From Acidobacteriota bacterium (GTDB lineage Bacteria > Acidobacteriota > Terriglobia > UBA7540): 39,503 nt of DNA. Positions 26,058-35,447 of the stretch are shown here, one piece after another. The notes under the pieces are model-generated. The model was not told where the DNA came from. It saw nothing but the letters and a program-made list of their open reading frames with translations, and did no database searches. A program made the position numbers and the translations under genes. Every line of letters begins with the position of its first letter. Position 1 is the first letter of the stretch. The stretch is from contig QHZK01000045.1 in the NCBI GenBank assembly GCA_003224635.1, positions 3,157 to 42,659 on the forward strand, in the 5' to 3' direction.

Positions 26058-27254
26058 ATGAGTGCTCCTTCGCTGGCAATCCTGATGTCCCACCCCTCCA
26101 ATTTGGACGGCCCCTTGTTTTCCAAGATCGCGGCATCAGCCCCGTTCGACCTGACCGTTTACTACCTCGAAACCGACCAGATAGCTGAAAAGGTCGATCC
26201 TGAACTGGGCTTTTCACCGAACTGGGATATTCCCGTGGTATCGGGCTATCGCTCGATGCTGTGTCCGCGCGGATTCATTCGCAGGGTGCGCTTTCTTTGG
26301 CGAGAATGCTTTGCCGGAGCCAAGTACGGTTTGGTGATTGTGCCTGGTTATAACCGGCTCGATGTAGCCCTGCTGGCTCAGTTTTCTCGCCGCCAGGCGC
26401 TCGGGATGCGCCTGGATGCGGTATCGATCTATCCTGAGCCGCCCTGGAAAAGGCGGCTGAAGAGGATGGCGCTCAAGCAAGTTCTTCGGCGCTATGCGGT
26501 GTTTCATCCCGTGGGTTCGCTCACCGAACGTTTTCTTCAGGAATTGGGCGTCCGATCAACCCAGATGTCCCGCTTTCCCTATGCTGCTGATAACGGGTAT
26601 CTGAGTACAAGAGCCGAGCGATTCCGCAGGGAAAGGGAGGGGCTGCTGGCAGAGTTAGGGATTCAAGCTGGAACGTTTGTGGTGCTCGGGGTGCTCAAGT
26701 TCGTCCCAAGGGAAAACCCGATGGAGCTACTGCGCGGCTTCTGTTCGTTTCGCAAGAGGTTTCCGGATTCGGCGCTGATTCTGGTGGGAACCGGGCCGCT
26801 GGAAGGGGAAATCAGGGAGTGTTTAGGGGCGATGAACCTTTCCGAGGCGGCTCGGCTGGTGGGATACGCACGGTACAGCGACCTCCCCCAATGGTACGGA
26901 ATTTCAAACGTGTTTGTACACCCGGCCGCGCGCGAACCCTGGGGTGTGTCGGTCAACGAGGCCATGGCGTGCGGACTCCCTGTGGTCGCCTCGGACAGAG
27001 TGGGCGCGTCCCACGACCTTGTGATCGAAGGCCTGAACGGATTTTGCTACCCTAGCGGAGACTCCGAGGCTCTTGCGGATTGCCTGGGAAAGATTGCTTC
27101 GCGACCGGAACAGGGCAGGGAAATGGGAAAATGGTCTCAACGCATTGCTCACCGGTGGAGCCACGAAGAAAGTATCGCTTCCCTCAACGCGATGCTGCAC
27201 AAGATAGTAGGAATGAGCTCGGCCTGCCCTGCCAGTGCTGCGTCATCGACGTAG
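26058..27254 (+). CDS. Glycosyltransferase family 4 protein
   Basis: FVVLGVLKFVPRENPMELLRGF; LILVGTGPLEGEIRE; NVFVHPAAREPWGVSVNEAMACGLPVVASDRVGASHDLV. Confidence 0.92.
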   Translation: MSAPSLAILMSHPSNLDGPLFSKIAASAPFDLTVYYLETDQIAEKVDPELGFSPNWDIPVVSGYRSMLCPRGFIRRVRFLWRECFAGAKYGLVIVPGYNRLDVALLAQFSRRQALGMRLDAVSIYPEPPWKRRLKRMALKQVLRRYAVFHPVGSLTERFLQELGVRSTQMSRFPYAADNGYLSTRAERFRREREGLLAELGIQAGTFVVLGVLKFVPRENPMELLRGFCSFRKRFPDSALILVGTGPLEGEIRECLGAMNLSEAARLVGYARYSDLPQWYGISNVFVHPAAREPWGVSVNEAMACGLPVVASDRVGASHDLVIEGLNGFCYPSGDSEALADCLGKIASRPEQGREMGKWSQRIAHRWSHEESIASLNAMLHKIVGMSSACPASAASST

Positions 27255-27427
27255 CTTTCCATAATTCTGTAGTGGCGGCGGCGAATAAATACGCTCATTT
27301 CGATGACACACGTCCGCAGCTCGTGGCGAAAGTCACGTTCGCGCCTCGGAGGCGGGCTGAAGCTCTGCCCTCCAAAGCGTGGCCCAGCGCCCTTTGCCGC
27401 CAGCTCCTAGCCTAAGCCGAGGATCCA

Positions 27428-28480
27428 GTGAAGATCTTACTTTCTGCGAGACTCTTCCCCGATTCCTTCGGTCGTAATATCGCCGCTGCGGCGGAGCATA
27501 TGGGGCATACGGTTCGCACCGTGGAAGAGAACGTTGAACATCGGTATTTCAACAAGTACTGGAGAGCCTTCTGGGTCCTTCTCCCCAAAGTTTTCCCGGC
27601 GGTTGAAACGCGGCGACACCGCAGCCTGCTCCGAGCTGCCAAAGAGTTCGATCCGGATTTGACTCTACTGACGGATGGCACAGTGCCACCGGCAGTCATG
27701 GATCAACTGAAGCTCGTAAACAACGGCAAGATTGCAGCGTGGTACCCGGATCATTTGGCCAATCTTGGCCGTCAGTATCTGCTGGCATCCGACTTCGACG
27801 CTTGCTTCTTCAAGGACCCTTACATGGCCGAACAATTCCGGGATAAACTGGGAATCAACGCTCACTACCTTCCCGAAGCGTGCAACCCGCTCTGGCACCG
27901 CCGGGTCGAACTGACGCCCGACGACCGCAGGAGGTACGAGTGCGACCTCTGCACGGCTTCGAACATGTATTATTACCGCGCCCGGATCCTCGAAATGTTC
28001 AAAGACTACGACCTCAAGATTTGGGGAATCAGTTATCCCTCCTGGCTGGAGTCGCCGCTGCGCCCCTGGTATCCCGACGTCTATGTGGCCGAGCTGGAGA
28101 AAGCCAAGGCTTTCGCTGCCGCCAAAGTCGTGCTCAACACGATGCATTACGCCGAAATCAAAGGAGTTAACTGCCGCCTGTTCGAGGCCGCGGGTTGCGG
28201 CGCCTTCCAGATCGCCGACTGGAAGCCGGGCCTGGCCGAGCTGTTCGAGCCGGAGCGGGAAATTGTGACCTTCCGGACGCGAGAAGAACTCAAGGAGAAA
28301 GTTGACTACTACCTTGCCCATGCCGACGAGCGGGGCGAAATCGCGGACCGGGCGTACCGGCGAGCGCACCGGGAGCACACCTACGAAATCAGGCTCCGAA
28401 AAATGTTCGACGTGCTGGGCCTTGCCTCAGAAGCCGAGGCTCCAAAGGCGCACGCGGCCGCCGGAGGGAACAACTATTGA
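27428..28480 (+). CDS. Glycosyltransferase, CgeB-like
   Basis: KILLSARLFPDSFGRNIAAAAEHMGHTVRTVEEN; VLNTMHYAEIKGVNCRLFEAAGCGAFQIADWKPGLAELFEPEREIVTF. Confidence 0.85.
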   Translation: MKILLSARLFPDSFGRNIAAAAEHMGHTVRTVEENVEHRYFNKYWRAFWVLLPKVFPAVETRRHRSLLRAAKEFDPDLTLLTDGTVPPAVMDQLKLVNNGKIAAWYPDHLANLGRQYLLASDFDACFFKDPYMAEQFRDKLGINAHYLPEACNPLWHRRVELTPDDRRRYECDLCTASNMYYYRARILEMFKDYDLKIWGISYPSWLESPLRPWYPDVYVAELEKAKAFAAAKVVLNTMHYAEIKGVNCRLFEAAGCGAFQIADWKPGLAELFEPEREIVTFRTREELKEKVDYYLAHADERGEIADRAYRRAHREHTYEIRLRKMFDVLGLASEAEAPKAHAAAGGNNY

Positions 28481-30090
28481 CGACGGGAATTCACACCCAG
28501 CGCGAGTGGACAGCCACCGCCGCGGTCGGGCGCAAATGGGCCTTGGCTCGGCGGTTTGGGGAATTCAATCCCTTGCATTTCCTGCTGCTGCTGAGCCTGG
28601 CGTTGGGAGGCACGACGCTGCTCGCGACCGTGCTCGTCCACGGCGTTGACAGGATCGAATTCGAAGTCTACCTTTTGCTGCTGGTGCTTTATGCGGCGGC
28701 GACGGTCTCATTTCTCCTTTCGCAGGGCAGAAGCGGCCGGCTCCGTTTTTTCGACATTCCTGTCTTCACCACGATAGTTTGCTTCCTTCGTTTCGGGCTC
28801 GTGCCCCTGGCAGCCTATCTGGACGCCGATTCGCTGAATCAATCCTTCCATCACGGGGAGTACGCGCAACTCAATCGATCCCTGGCATATTTCATACTCG
28901 GAATGTTCACTTTTTGGACCGGTTGCCATCTCTCGCGCCGGAGGAAGGCCAGAATCACTGACGCGAGGGAAGGCGTCAAAGGGACCCCCGAGCTGCGTCC
29001 GGTGAATTGGGCCGTCATTCTGTTCCTGGCCAGTCTGGCCACGCGAGCCTATATTACATGGAATTACGGCTACGGCTATGCGCTGGACATGGACGCCTAT
29101 TTTCAGAATCTGGCCTTTTTCCAGTTTTGGGCGTTCTTTTCAGATCTTGGGGTGTACGCACTGCTTCTCGCCACCATCGAGATGTGCTGCCATCCCCGCG
29201 ACGCCTTACGCGTGGGGCTCTTTGTAGTCATCTTCCTGAACGAACTCCTCTGGGGTGCGCTCTCCGGCATGAAATATGACCTGTTGAGAGGCTTCATTAT
29301 CCTGGCGTTAGTCGTCTCGATCACGAAGGCCAGGATCGAAAAAAAGTGGATCGCGGCCACGTTGCTGGGTCTGATTGTAGTCTACCCGGTACACGACCGC
29401 TATCGAAATATGCTTCGAGGAGGCCAAGTTGACGTGAGGCGTGTTGGGTCGCTGGGAGAGGCGGGTGCCATGGCCACCGCGCAGACCGCAAAGACGGAAG
29501 CGGGCTGGAGCGGCTGGCTTCGGAGCGGGTGGCAGCATGCGGTGTCGCGCCTGGACCTTTTGCAGGGTATGGCGATCGTTATGTCCTTGGATGCCGCGCA
29601 GGCCGACCGCGTGCGCACCGACGAGCGCTGGTGGATGCTTCCTTTCTACCCGTTCGTCCCGCGCCTCCTGTGGCCGAAAAAACCGGTCCTGAACAGTGGG
29701 GTCAGATTGAGCCTTGTGCTCGGGTCGACCAAGGAGACGTCGACTGCCCTTACCTACCCTGGAGATTTGTATATGGACTACGGACTTCCGGGCATCCTGG
29801 TGGGGATGTTTGTGCTCGCCGTTGTGGGACAGTTGCTTACCAACACCGTGACGGGGTCTTTCCCCAAGCGGAGCCTGTTCTTCTACTCAGCGATTTTTGT
29901 CTCATTTGCTAATATGATGGAAACGCAGGCGTTTCCTGTCTGGACAGGCGTCATCAAGACCATGGTGATCTTCGGGGTTCTGAAGTACCTGATCTACGGC
30001 CGTGGGCCGCGAACCGTAGGCAAGCGCGTGCGTCAGGGCGGCGCGGCTTCAGCCATGCCGAAGGGCGCCCCTTCACCTTCAGCTACTTGA
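28477..30090 (+). CDS. Multi-TM putative O-antigen/oligosaccharide repeat-unit polymerase (Wzy-like)
   Basis: About 10 hydrophobic segments and position among glycosyltransferases; TTG start overlaps the upstream stop. Confidence 0.7.
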   Translation: MTTGIHTQREWTATAAVGRKWALARRFGEFNPLHFLLLLSLALGGTTLLATVLVHGVDRIEFEVYLLLLVLYAAATVSFLLSQGRSGRLRFFDIPVFTTIVCFLRFGLVPLAAYLDADSLNQSFHHGEYAQLNRSLAYFILGMFTFWTGCHLSRRRKARITDAREGVKGTPELRPVNWAVILFLASLATRAYITWNYGYGYALDMDAYFQNLAFFQFWAFFSDLGVYALLLATIEMCCHPRDALRVGLFVVIFLNELLWGALSGMKYDLLRGFIILALVVSITKARIEKKWIAATLLGLIVVYPVHDRYRNMLRGGQVDVRRVGSLGEAGAMATAQTAKTEAGWSGWLRSGWQHAVSRLDLLQGMAIVMSLDAAQADRVRTDERWWMLPFYPFVPRLLWPKKPVLNSGVRLSLVLGSTKETSTALTYPGDLYMDYGLPGILVGMFVLAVVGQLLTNTVTGSFPKRSLFFYSAIFVSFANMMETQAFPVWTGVIKTMVIFGVLKYLIYGRGPRTVGKRVRQGGAASAMPKGAPSPSAT

Positions 30091-30107
30091 TATTCCGCTT
30101 CGTTTTC

Positions 30108-30127
30108 GGCACGGCTGAGGCCGTGCC
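30108..30127. repeat. Stem-loop GGCACGGC-TGAG-GCCGTGCC
   Basis: Perfect 8-bp inverted repeat with 4-nt loop just after the polymerase stop; terminator or interspersed palindrome. Confidence 0.6.
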
Positions 30128-30246
30128 CTGACGATGCCTCAATCGGCGTTTTTCAGCAACCCTGTTTTTAGCTTAGTTTAGTTAGAGCGGGCGGTTACAT
30201 TCGCCACAGCCGCGAAGAACTCTAATTATAAGTACTTGGAGCGCTG

Positions 30247-31425
30247 ATGGTCCTCGGACTCTTTGGCTCCCTGCTGCAATGCGGAGGAATCGAAAGGGCC
30301 AACCGGCTCATCGGGGCCGTGCTGACCGAAATGGCCCGTGACCAAGGCCAGAGGTGCGAGCTTCTCTCCCTCAATGAGCCACCCGGTCCGCTGTCGTTTG
30401 TCATGGGGGGGCGTCAGTACTCGGGTATAGGATTCGGGCGCCAGAAACTGAAATTCGTGGTCCGCGCACTGAGGCTGGCGCCCCGAGTCCGGGTGGCTTA
30501 CTTGGCGCATCCTAATCTGGCGCGGGTGGGGTTGGTCATGCGCCTGGCGAAGCCGGGGCTGCAGTATTGGGTCGCCGCTCACGGGTTTGAAACCTGGGAA
30601 CCCCTCAACCCGCTGGGCCGGTGGGCGCTTCGCGCGGCGCAAGGAGTAACAGCGCCCAGCCGTTTCACGCTCGAACAACTTCTCCAAGCCCAGGGCCTCG
30701 AACCCAGCAAGGTTAGTCTGCTCCCGCATGGTTTGGAGGTGGGCTTCGCGGATTCAGTATTGAACGACCCCGACCCCCCATGGCCGTCTCAGCCCGGACT
30801 CATCCTCACGGTTGCGAGGCTTGCAGCGTCCGAACCAGGCAAGGGCGTGGACTCCGTCATACGCGCCCTTCCGCAGGTCTTGAGGGCGGTCCCCCGCGCT
30901 TCCTACGTCGTGGTTGGCGACGGGGACGACCGCCCCCGTTTGCAACGGCTCGCCAAAGGGACCGGAGTACACCAGAGCGTTCATTTTGTCGGACACCAGT
31001 CCGAGGCGGAGCTGAAAAGCTACTATCGGAAAGCCGAGGTCTTCGTGATGCCGAGCTGCCAGGAAGGCTTTGGTATTGTGTTCTTGGAGGCGATGGCCTT
31101 TGGAAAGCCGGTCATCGGCGCAGCCTCGGGGGGGATACCTGACATCGTGATCGACGGCGCGACAGGTTACCTCGTGAACTACGGCGACGTGGACACCCTG
31201 GCCGCCCGCCTCATCCGTCTCCTGGCCGATCCGGATTTGCGCCAGAAAATGGGCGTCGCTGCCAGGCAGCGAATAAAGGAAAACTATACCTTTGACCATT
31301 TCCGGCGACACCTTCGCCAACTCTTCGAATCTCACGACGCGTCCCATCGCGCCCATCAGCCTTGGGGCAGAAGCGTTCGCGGGGAGGACCGCGAGACCGC
31401 CCCGCCCGGGCGATTGGCGTCGTGA
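30247..31425 (+). CDS. Glycosyltransferase family 4 protein
   Basis: LILTVARLAASEPGKGVDSVIRALPQVLRAVPRASYVVVGDGDDRPRLQRLA; VFVMPSCQEGFGIVFLEAMAFGKPVIGAASGGIPDIV. Confidence 0.94.
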   Translation: MVLGLFGSLLQCGGIERANRLIGAVLTEMARDQGQRCELLSLNEPPGPLSFVMGGRQYSGIGFGRQKLKFVVRALRLAPRVRVAYLAHPNLARVGLVMRLAKPGLQYWVAAHGFETWEPLNPLGRWALRAAQGVTAPSRFTLEQLLQAQGLEPSKVSLLPHGLEVGFADSVLNDPDPPWPSQPGLILTVARLAASEPGKGVDSVIRALPQVLRAVPRASYVVVGDGDDRPRLQRLAKGTGVHQSVHFVGHQSEAELKSYYRKAEVFVMPSCQEGFGIVFLEAMAFGKPVIGAASGGIPDIVIDGATGYLVNYGDVDTLAARLIRLLADPDLRQKMGVAARQRIKENYTFDHFRRHLRQLFESHDASHRAHQPWGRSVRGEDRETAPPGRLAS

Positions 31426-31439
31426 GCGGGCGCAGCACG

Positions 31440-32654
31440 ATGAAAATAGTTATCAATGCGGCTTCCGCCAAGATGGGCGGGGCCGTTACTTATCTCACGA
31501 ATCTTCTCCGGCACGTACCCCCGCCAGAAAGCGGCCACGAATTCCTGGTTCTCTTGCCGCCCGGAACCGCTGAGGCCCAGAAAAACCTTGCTCCCAACAT
31601 CAAACTCTTCCCATCGCCGGTTGGAAGCGCCGGCCTGTGGAAGCGGATCTGGTGGAGCCAGGTAACGCTGCGAAGTTTCCTCAAAAGACAGCGTGCGGAT
31701 GTTTTGTTCTCGTCGGCCAACTTCGGAATGTTCTTCTGCCCCATACGGCAGGTCTTGCTGATCCAAAATCTGCTCTACGTTTCCGATATCTATCAACGGA
31801 TGTTCTTACCCAGGCACCGCCTGAGGAAGAAAATCAATTTCAGATTGCGCCGCCGGCTGCTTCGCTGGAGCGCGCAGGCGGCGGATGTGGTCATGACCCC
31901 GACTGAGGCTGCGATGGAAGCGCTCCGGCACTACGTTGAGCTTCCAGCCTCGAAGGCGCTGGCGAACCCCTACGGTGTTTCTGGAGCGGATGGGGGCCTG
32001 GACGGGCCGCCTGAGAAACGAGAGCGCCCTCGTTCCTGCGAGGAGCCAACCGTGGTCCTTCTCTTCCCCTCGTTGTACGCCGAGCACAAGAACCTGGGAA
32101 CGCTCTTGAAAGCGCTGCCCCTGCTTAACGGAAGCGGAAGGCGCAAGTTCTTTCTGAGAACGACGGCGGCCCCCAATTGGATGAATTGGGCAGTCACTTT
32201 CAAAGACGACCTTGCCCTTGCCCAATCCCCTGACGTGGCGCCCAGGGTGGAGTTCATCGGCCCGCTGGGGCGAGAGCAGACACTGGAAACCTATCGTCAC
32301 GCCGATATATTGGTCTTTCCGTCTTTGGTCGAATCCTTCGGCTATCCAATGGTGGAAGCGATGGCGGCCGGTCTGCCGATCGTGGCTTCTGACACCGCGA
32401 CCAACCGAGAAATCTGCGCCGAGGCAGCCGTGTATTTCCGCCCGATTAGCCCTGAGGATCTAGCTCATCAGATCAGACAATTGGCGGCAGACGACTCTCT
32501 CCAGGCGAAGCTCGGCGCCGCCGGCCGCGAGCGTGCAGCGACCCATTTTCGTTGGGAGGAGCACGTTCGGCGGCTCCTTGCAAGAGTCGGCGCCCCCTCG
32601 CCAAAGGTCGTAGCATCCGATCGCGCCGCACCGAAACCGCTGTCATGTCGGTAA
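31440..32654 (+). CDS. Glycosyltransferase family 4 protein
   Basis: MKIVINAASAKMGGAVTYLTNLLRHV; DILVFPSLVESFGYPMVEAMAAGLPIVASDTATNREIC. Confidence 0.92.
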   Translation: MKIVINAASAKMGGAVTYLTNLLRHVPPPESGHEFLVLLPPGTAEAQKNLAPNIKLFPSPVGSAGLWKRIWWSQVTLRSFLKRQRADVLFSSANFGMFFCPIRQVLLIQNLLYVSDIYQRMFLPRHRLRKKINFRLRRRLLRWSAQAADVVMTPTEAAMEALRHYVELPASKALANPYGVSGADGGLDGPPEKRERPRSCEEPTVVLLFPSLYAEHKNLGTLLKALPLLNGSGRRKFFLRTTAAPNWMNWAVTFKDDLALAQSPDVAPRVEFIGPLGREQTLETYRHADILVFPSLVESFGYPMVEAMAAGLPIVASDTATNREICAEAAVYFRPISPEDLAHQIRQLAADDSLQAKLGAAGRERAATHFRWEEHVRRLLARVGAPSPKVVASDRAAPKPLSCR

Positions 32655-33634
32655 TGGGTTTAGCCGGGACCAACAGATTCCTCCGAACGCTCGGCATTTA
32701 CCTGATTAAGCGCAACCGGGCTTTTCGCAGCCCGTTGGGCCAGGCGATGTACCTGGGATACGTCTCCCGCAGGATGCGCAAGCTCGATAAGCGTCCGCCG
32801 TTTGTTCACATTGAAACCACGAATGTGTGCAATGCCCGCTGCACGATGTGCTCGTATCCGATCATGCAAAGACCCAAAGGTTACATGAGCGACCAGCTTT
32901 ACCTCAAAATCCTCCGGGATTGCGCGGAGATGAGAGTTGCCGACGTCAACTTGCAATACCTGGGCGAGCCTCTTCTGGACCAAAAAATCTGCGACCGCAT
33001 CCGAGAGGCCAAAGAGTACGGCTTTCGAGTGCAGATGGTCTCCAACGCCTCGCTCCTCGACGAAGCCAAGGCGCGCGGACTCCTCGCCAGCGGCGTCGAC
33101 GAGCTGCGTATCAGCATGGACGGCTTCACACCGAAGACGTTCGAGGATATCCGAGTCGGGCTGAAGTTCGAAAAGGTCAAGGGAAACGTCGAGAGATTTC
33201 TCGACCTGCGGGCCCGTCATCGGGGCGCCAGGCCCCGAGTTGTCATGTGCTTCGTGGGGTTGGCCGGCAATCAATCAGAGAGCAAACAATTCTACGATTT
33301 CTGGCGAGGCAAAGTTGACCTCGTCCTGATCTCGCAGGCTAGAGACTGGGCCGGGCAGCTTCCCCTCGTCCAACTGGGTGCCACTTATTCCACGAGTCTT
33401 CCCAGAGTTCCTTGCAACCACCTGTGGGAGGAAGTGATCGTCCTGCACGATGGCCGAGTCACGGTTTGCTGCGAATCGTACGACGGCCAAATTACGGTCG
33501 GCGACGTCCGGGAGCAGCCCTTGGCTGAAATCTGGAGAGGACCTGCGTACGAAAGGCTACGCAGGCTCCACCGAGAGAATCGCGCCGGGGAAATTCCCCT
33601 TTGCGGCGCCTGCAAGTATTATGCGATCTGGTAA
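32645..33634 (+). CDS. Radical SAM protein with C-terminal SPASM domain
   Basis: HIETTNVCNARCTMCSYPIMQRPKGYMS (CxxxCxxC) and C-terminal CNHLWEEVIVLHDGRVTVCCESYDGQITVGDVREQPLAEIWRGPAYERLR...CGAC. Confidence 0.93.
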   Translation: MSVMGLAGTNRFLRTLGIYLIKRNRAFRSPLGQAMYLGYVSRRMRKLDKRPPFVHIETTNVCNARCTMCSYPIMQRPKGYMSDQLYLKILRDCAEMRVADVNLQYLGEPLLDQKICDRIREAKEYGFRVQMVSNASLLDEAKARGLLASGVDELRISMDGFTPKTFEDIRVGLKFEKVKGNVERFLDLRARHRGARPRVVMCFVGLAGNQSESKQFYDFWRGKVDLVLISQARDWAGQLPLVQLGATYSTSLPRVPCNHLWEEVIVLHDGRVTVCCESYDGQITVGDVREQPLAEIWRGPAYERLRRLHRENRAGEIPLCGACKYYAIW

Positions 33635-34307
33635 CAAAGCTCCCGCTTACGTCGATGCGCCGCTCTTCCACAACGGGAACCCGCGCACCCCGATCGAGCG
33701 CAGCTACTATGAAGGCTATTGGCGTGTTCCCGTCGCGCCGCCGGAAGAAGATCCGCTGACCGAGGAGCGCGTAAGGAGATTTGCCGCACTCTGCGGCAGC
33801 CAGGCCGCAGTGCTCGACCTCGGGTGTGGAAGTGGACGCGGGACCAGGTTGTTGGACGCTTCAGGACGCCAGGTCGTGGGGCTGGATATTTCCCGTGAGG
33901 CGCTCGGCCGGGCGAGGCAAGTCGATAGAAAAGGAGTTTACGTCCAGGCGGCTTGCGACGCGCCGTTGCCATTCGACTCGAACACCTTTGACGCCGTGTA
34001 CTCAGCGGAAGTCATCGAGCATCTGCTGGACCCCAGGGCAATGGTATCGGAATGCCGCCGTGTCTTGAAACCCGGAGGAATTCTTTTCCTCACCACGCCC
34101 TATCATGGCCTCATCAAGAACCTGATCGTTGTGGCAGCGGCTTTCGAGCGGCATTTCGACCCCACCGGGCCCCATATCCGCTTCTTCACCGCAAACTCGT
34201 TGTGCCGGCTCCTGGTGAGTTGCGGCTTTGCGATCCGGCAGATTTCCTATCTCGGAAGATTTTGGCCGGTTTGGATGAACATGGCTGTTTGCGCCCGAAA
34301 AGTCTGA
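33621..34307 (+). CDS. Class I SAM-dependent methyltransferase
   Basis: AAVLDLGCGSGRGTRLLDASGRQVVGLDISREAL; LPFDSNTFDAVYSAEVIEHLLDPRAMVSECRRVLKPGGILFLTTPYHG. Confidence 0.93.
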   Translation: MRSGNKAPAYVDAPLFHNGNPRTPIERSYYEGYWRVPVAPPEEDPLTEERVRRFAALCGSQAAVLDLGCGSGRGTRLLDASGRQVVGLDISREALGRARQVDRKGVYVQAACDAPLPFDSNTFDAVYSAEVIEHLLDPRAMVSECRRVLKPGGILFLTTPYHGLIKNLIVVAAAFERHFDPTGPHIRFFTANSLCRLLVSCGFAIRQISYLGRFWPVWMNMAVCARKV

Positions 34308-34406
34308 CGTGATGGCGGACTCAAGGCGGCCCTGGCATGAGCAACCGGTGCAGCGCAGGCGATTGCGTCCAGCAGCTCCTCGCATCGGTCTCGGCAAGGC
34401 ACGGAA

Positions 34407-35354
34407 ATGATTCTTGAAGATGCCGACATCCCGGCGCGCGCGCCGGTCAGCGTTCTGGTGCTGACGCGCAACGAAGAGGCGAATATCGCCGAGTGTTTGG
34501 AGAGCCTTCGGTGGGCCGCCGAGGTCCTGGTGGTGGACTCCCTGAGCACCGACCGGACGGCGGAAATCGCCGAAGCCTTGGGCGCCAAGGTTTGTCCTCA
34601 TGCCTTCGCCGGTTATGCCGATCAACGTAACTGGGCGCTTCAGAACCTGCCCTTCGCTTACGACTGGGTCCTGATGATCGACGCCGATGAGCGCATTCCC
34701 GGGGCGCTGGCCCACGAAATCAGGAAGGCGGTCAGCCGCTCGAACGATACGTACTCGGGGTTTTACATCTCACGCCGGCTCTTCTTCATGGGGCGCTGGT
34801 TAAGGCACGGCGGGCTCTATCCGACCTGGCTTCTGCGGCTCTTCAAGCGACAGTTGGCTCGCGTGGAGGAACGTCCGGTGAATGAGCACGTCATCGTGAA
34901 CGGCCGGGTCGGCTACCTGGGTCAGCCCCTCGACCACGTGGACCGCCGGCCCTTGAGCGATTGGGTGGCCAAACAGAATCGCTATGCCGGTCTCCAGGCT
35001 GCGGAATACCTTCGCGAAAAGTCCCGGAAAGGATTCGAGAGCTCAATCCGCGCCAGCCTGCGGGGCAGCCAGGCCGAACGAAAGCGATGGATCAAGCTCC
35101 ACGTCTGGAATCGCCTGCCTTTGCTCGTGCGCCCTTTCTTGTTCTTTGCTCGGAATTATTTTCTCAAGGCAGGCTTCCTCGACGGGCGCGCGGGATTCAT
35201 TTATCACGTCTTGTGGAGCTTTTGGGTGAAATTCCTCATCGACGTGAAAGTCATCGAGCGGCAGTCAGGCGTTGGCAGGCCAGGCGGCACCGCGTGGAGC
35301 CTCGATCACCTCGGTCGCGGGGATTCGAAGTCCGAGAAGGTAACGGCGTCCTGA
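34407..35354 (+). CDS. Glycosyltransferase family 2 protein
   Basis: VSVLVLTRNEEANIAECLESLRWAAEVLVVDSLSTDRTAEIAEALGAKV; DWVLMIDADERIP. Confidence 0.94.
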   Translation: MILEDADIPARAPVSVLVLTRNEEANIAECLESLRWAAEVLVVDSLSTDRTAEIAEALGAKVCPHAFAGYADQRNWALQNLPFAYDWVLMIDADERIPGALAHEIRKAVSRSNDTYSGFYISRRLFFMGRWLRHGGLYPTWLLRLFKRQLARVEERPVNEHVIVNGRVGYLGQPLDHVDRRPLSDWVAKQNRYAGLQAAEYLREKSRKGFESSIRASLRGSQAERKRWIKLHVWNRLPLLVRPFLFFARNYFLKAGFLDGRAGFIYHVLWSFWVKFLIDVKVIERQSGVGRPGGTAWSLDHLGRGDSKSEKVTAS

Positions 35355-35447
35355 GCCGTCGGCGGTAGCCCCTCGAACGCCGGAAGGACCGCTGCTCGCA
35401 GAGCAAACGGCGGTCACGGTATTCTGTAATTCTCGATCGGTCTGTTT

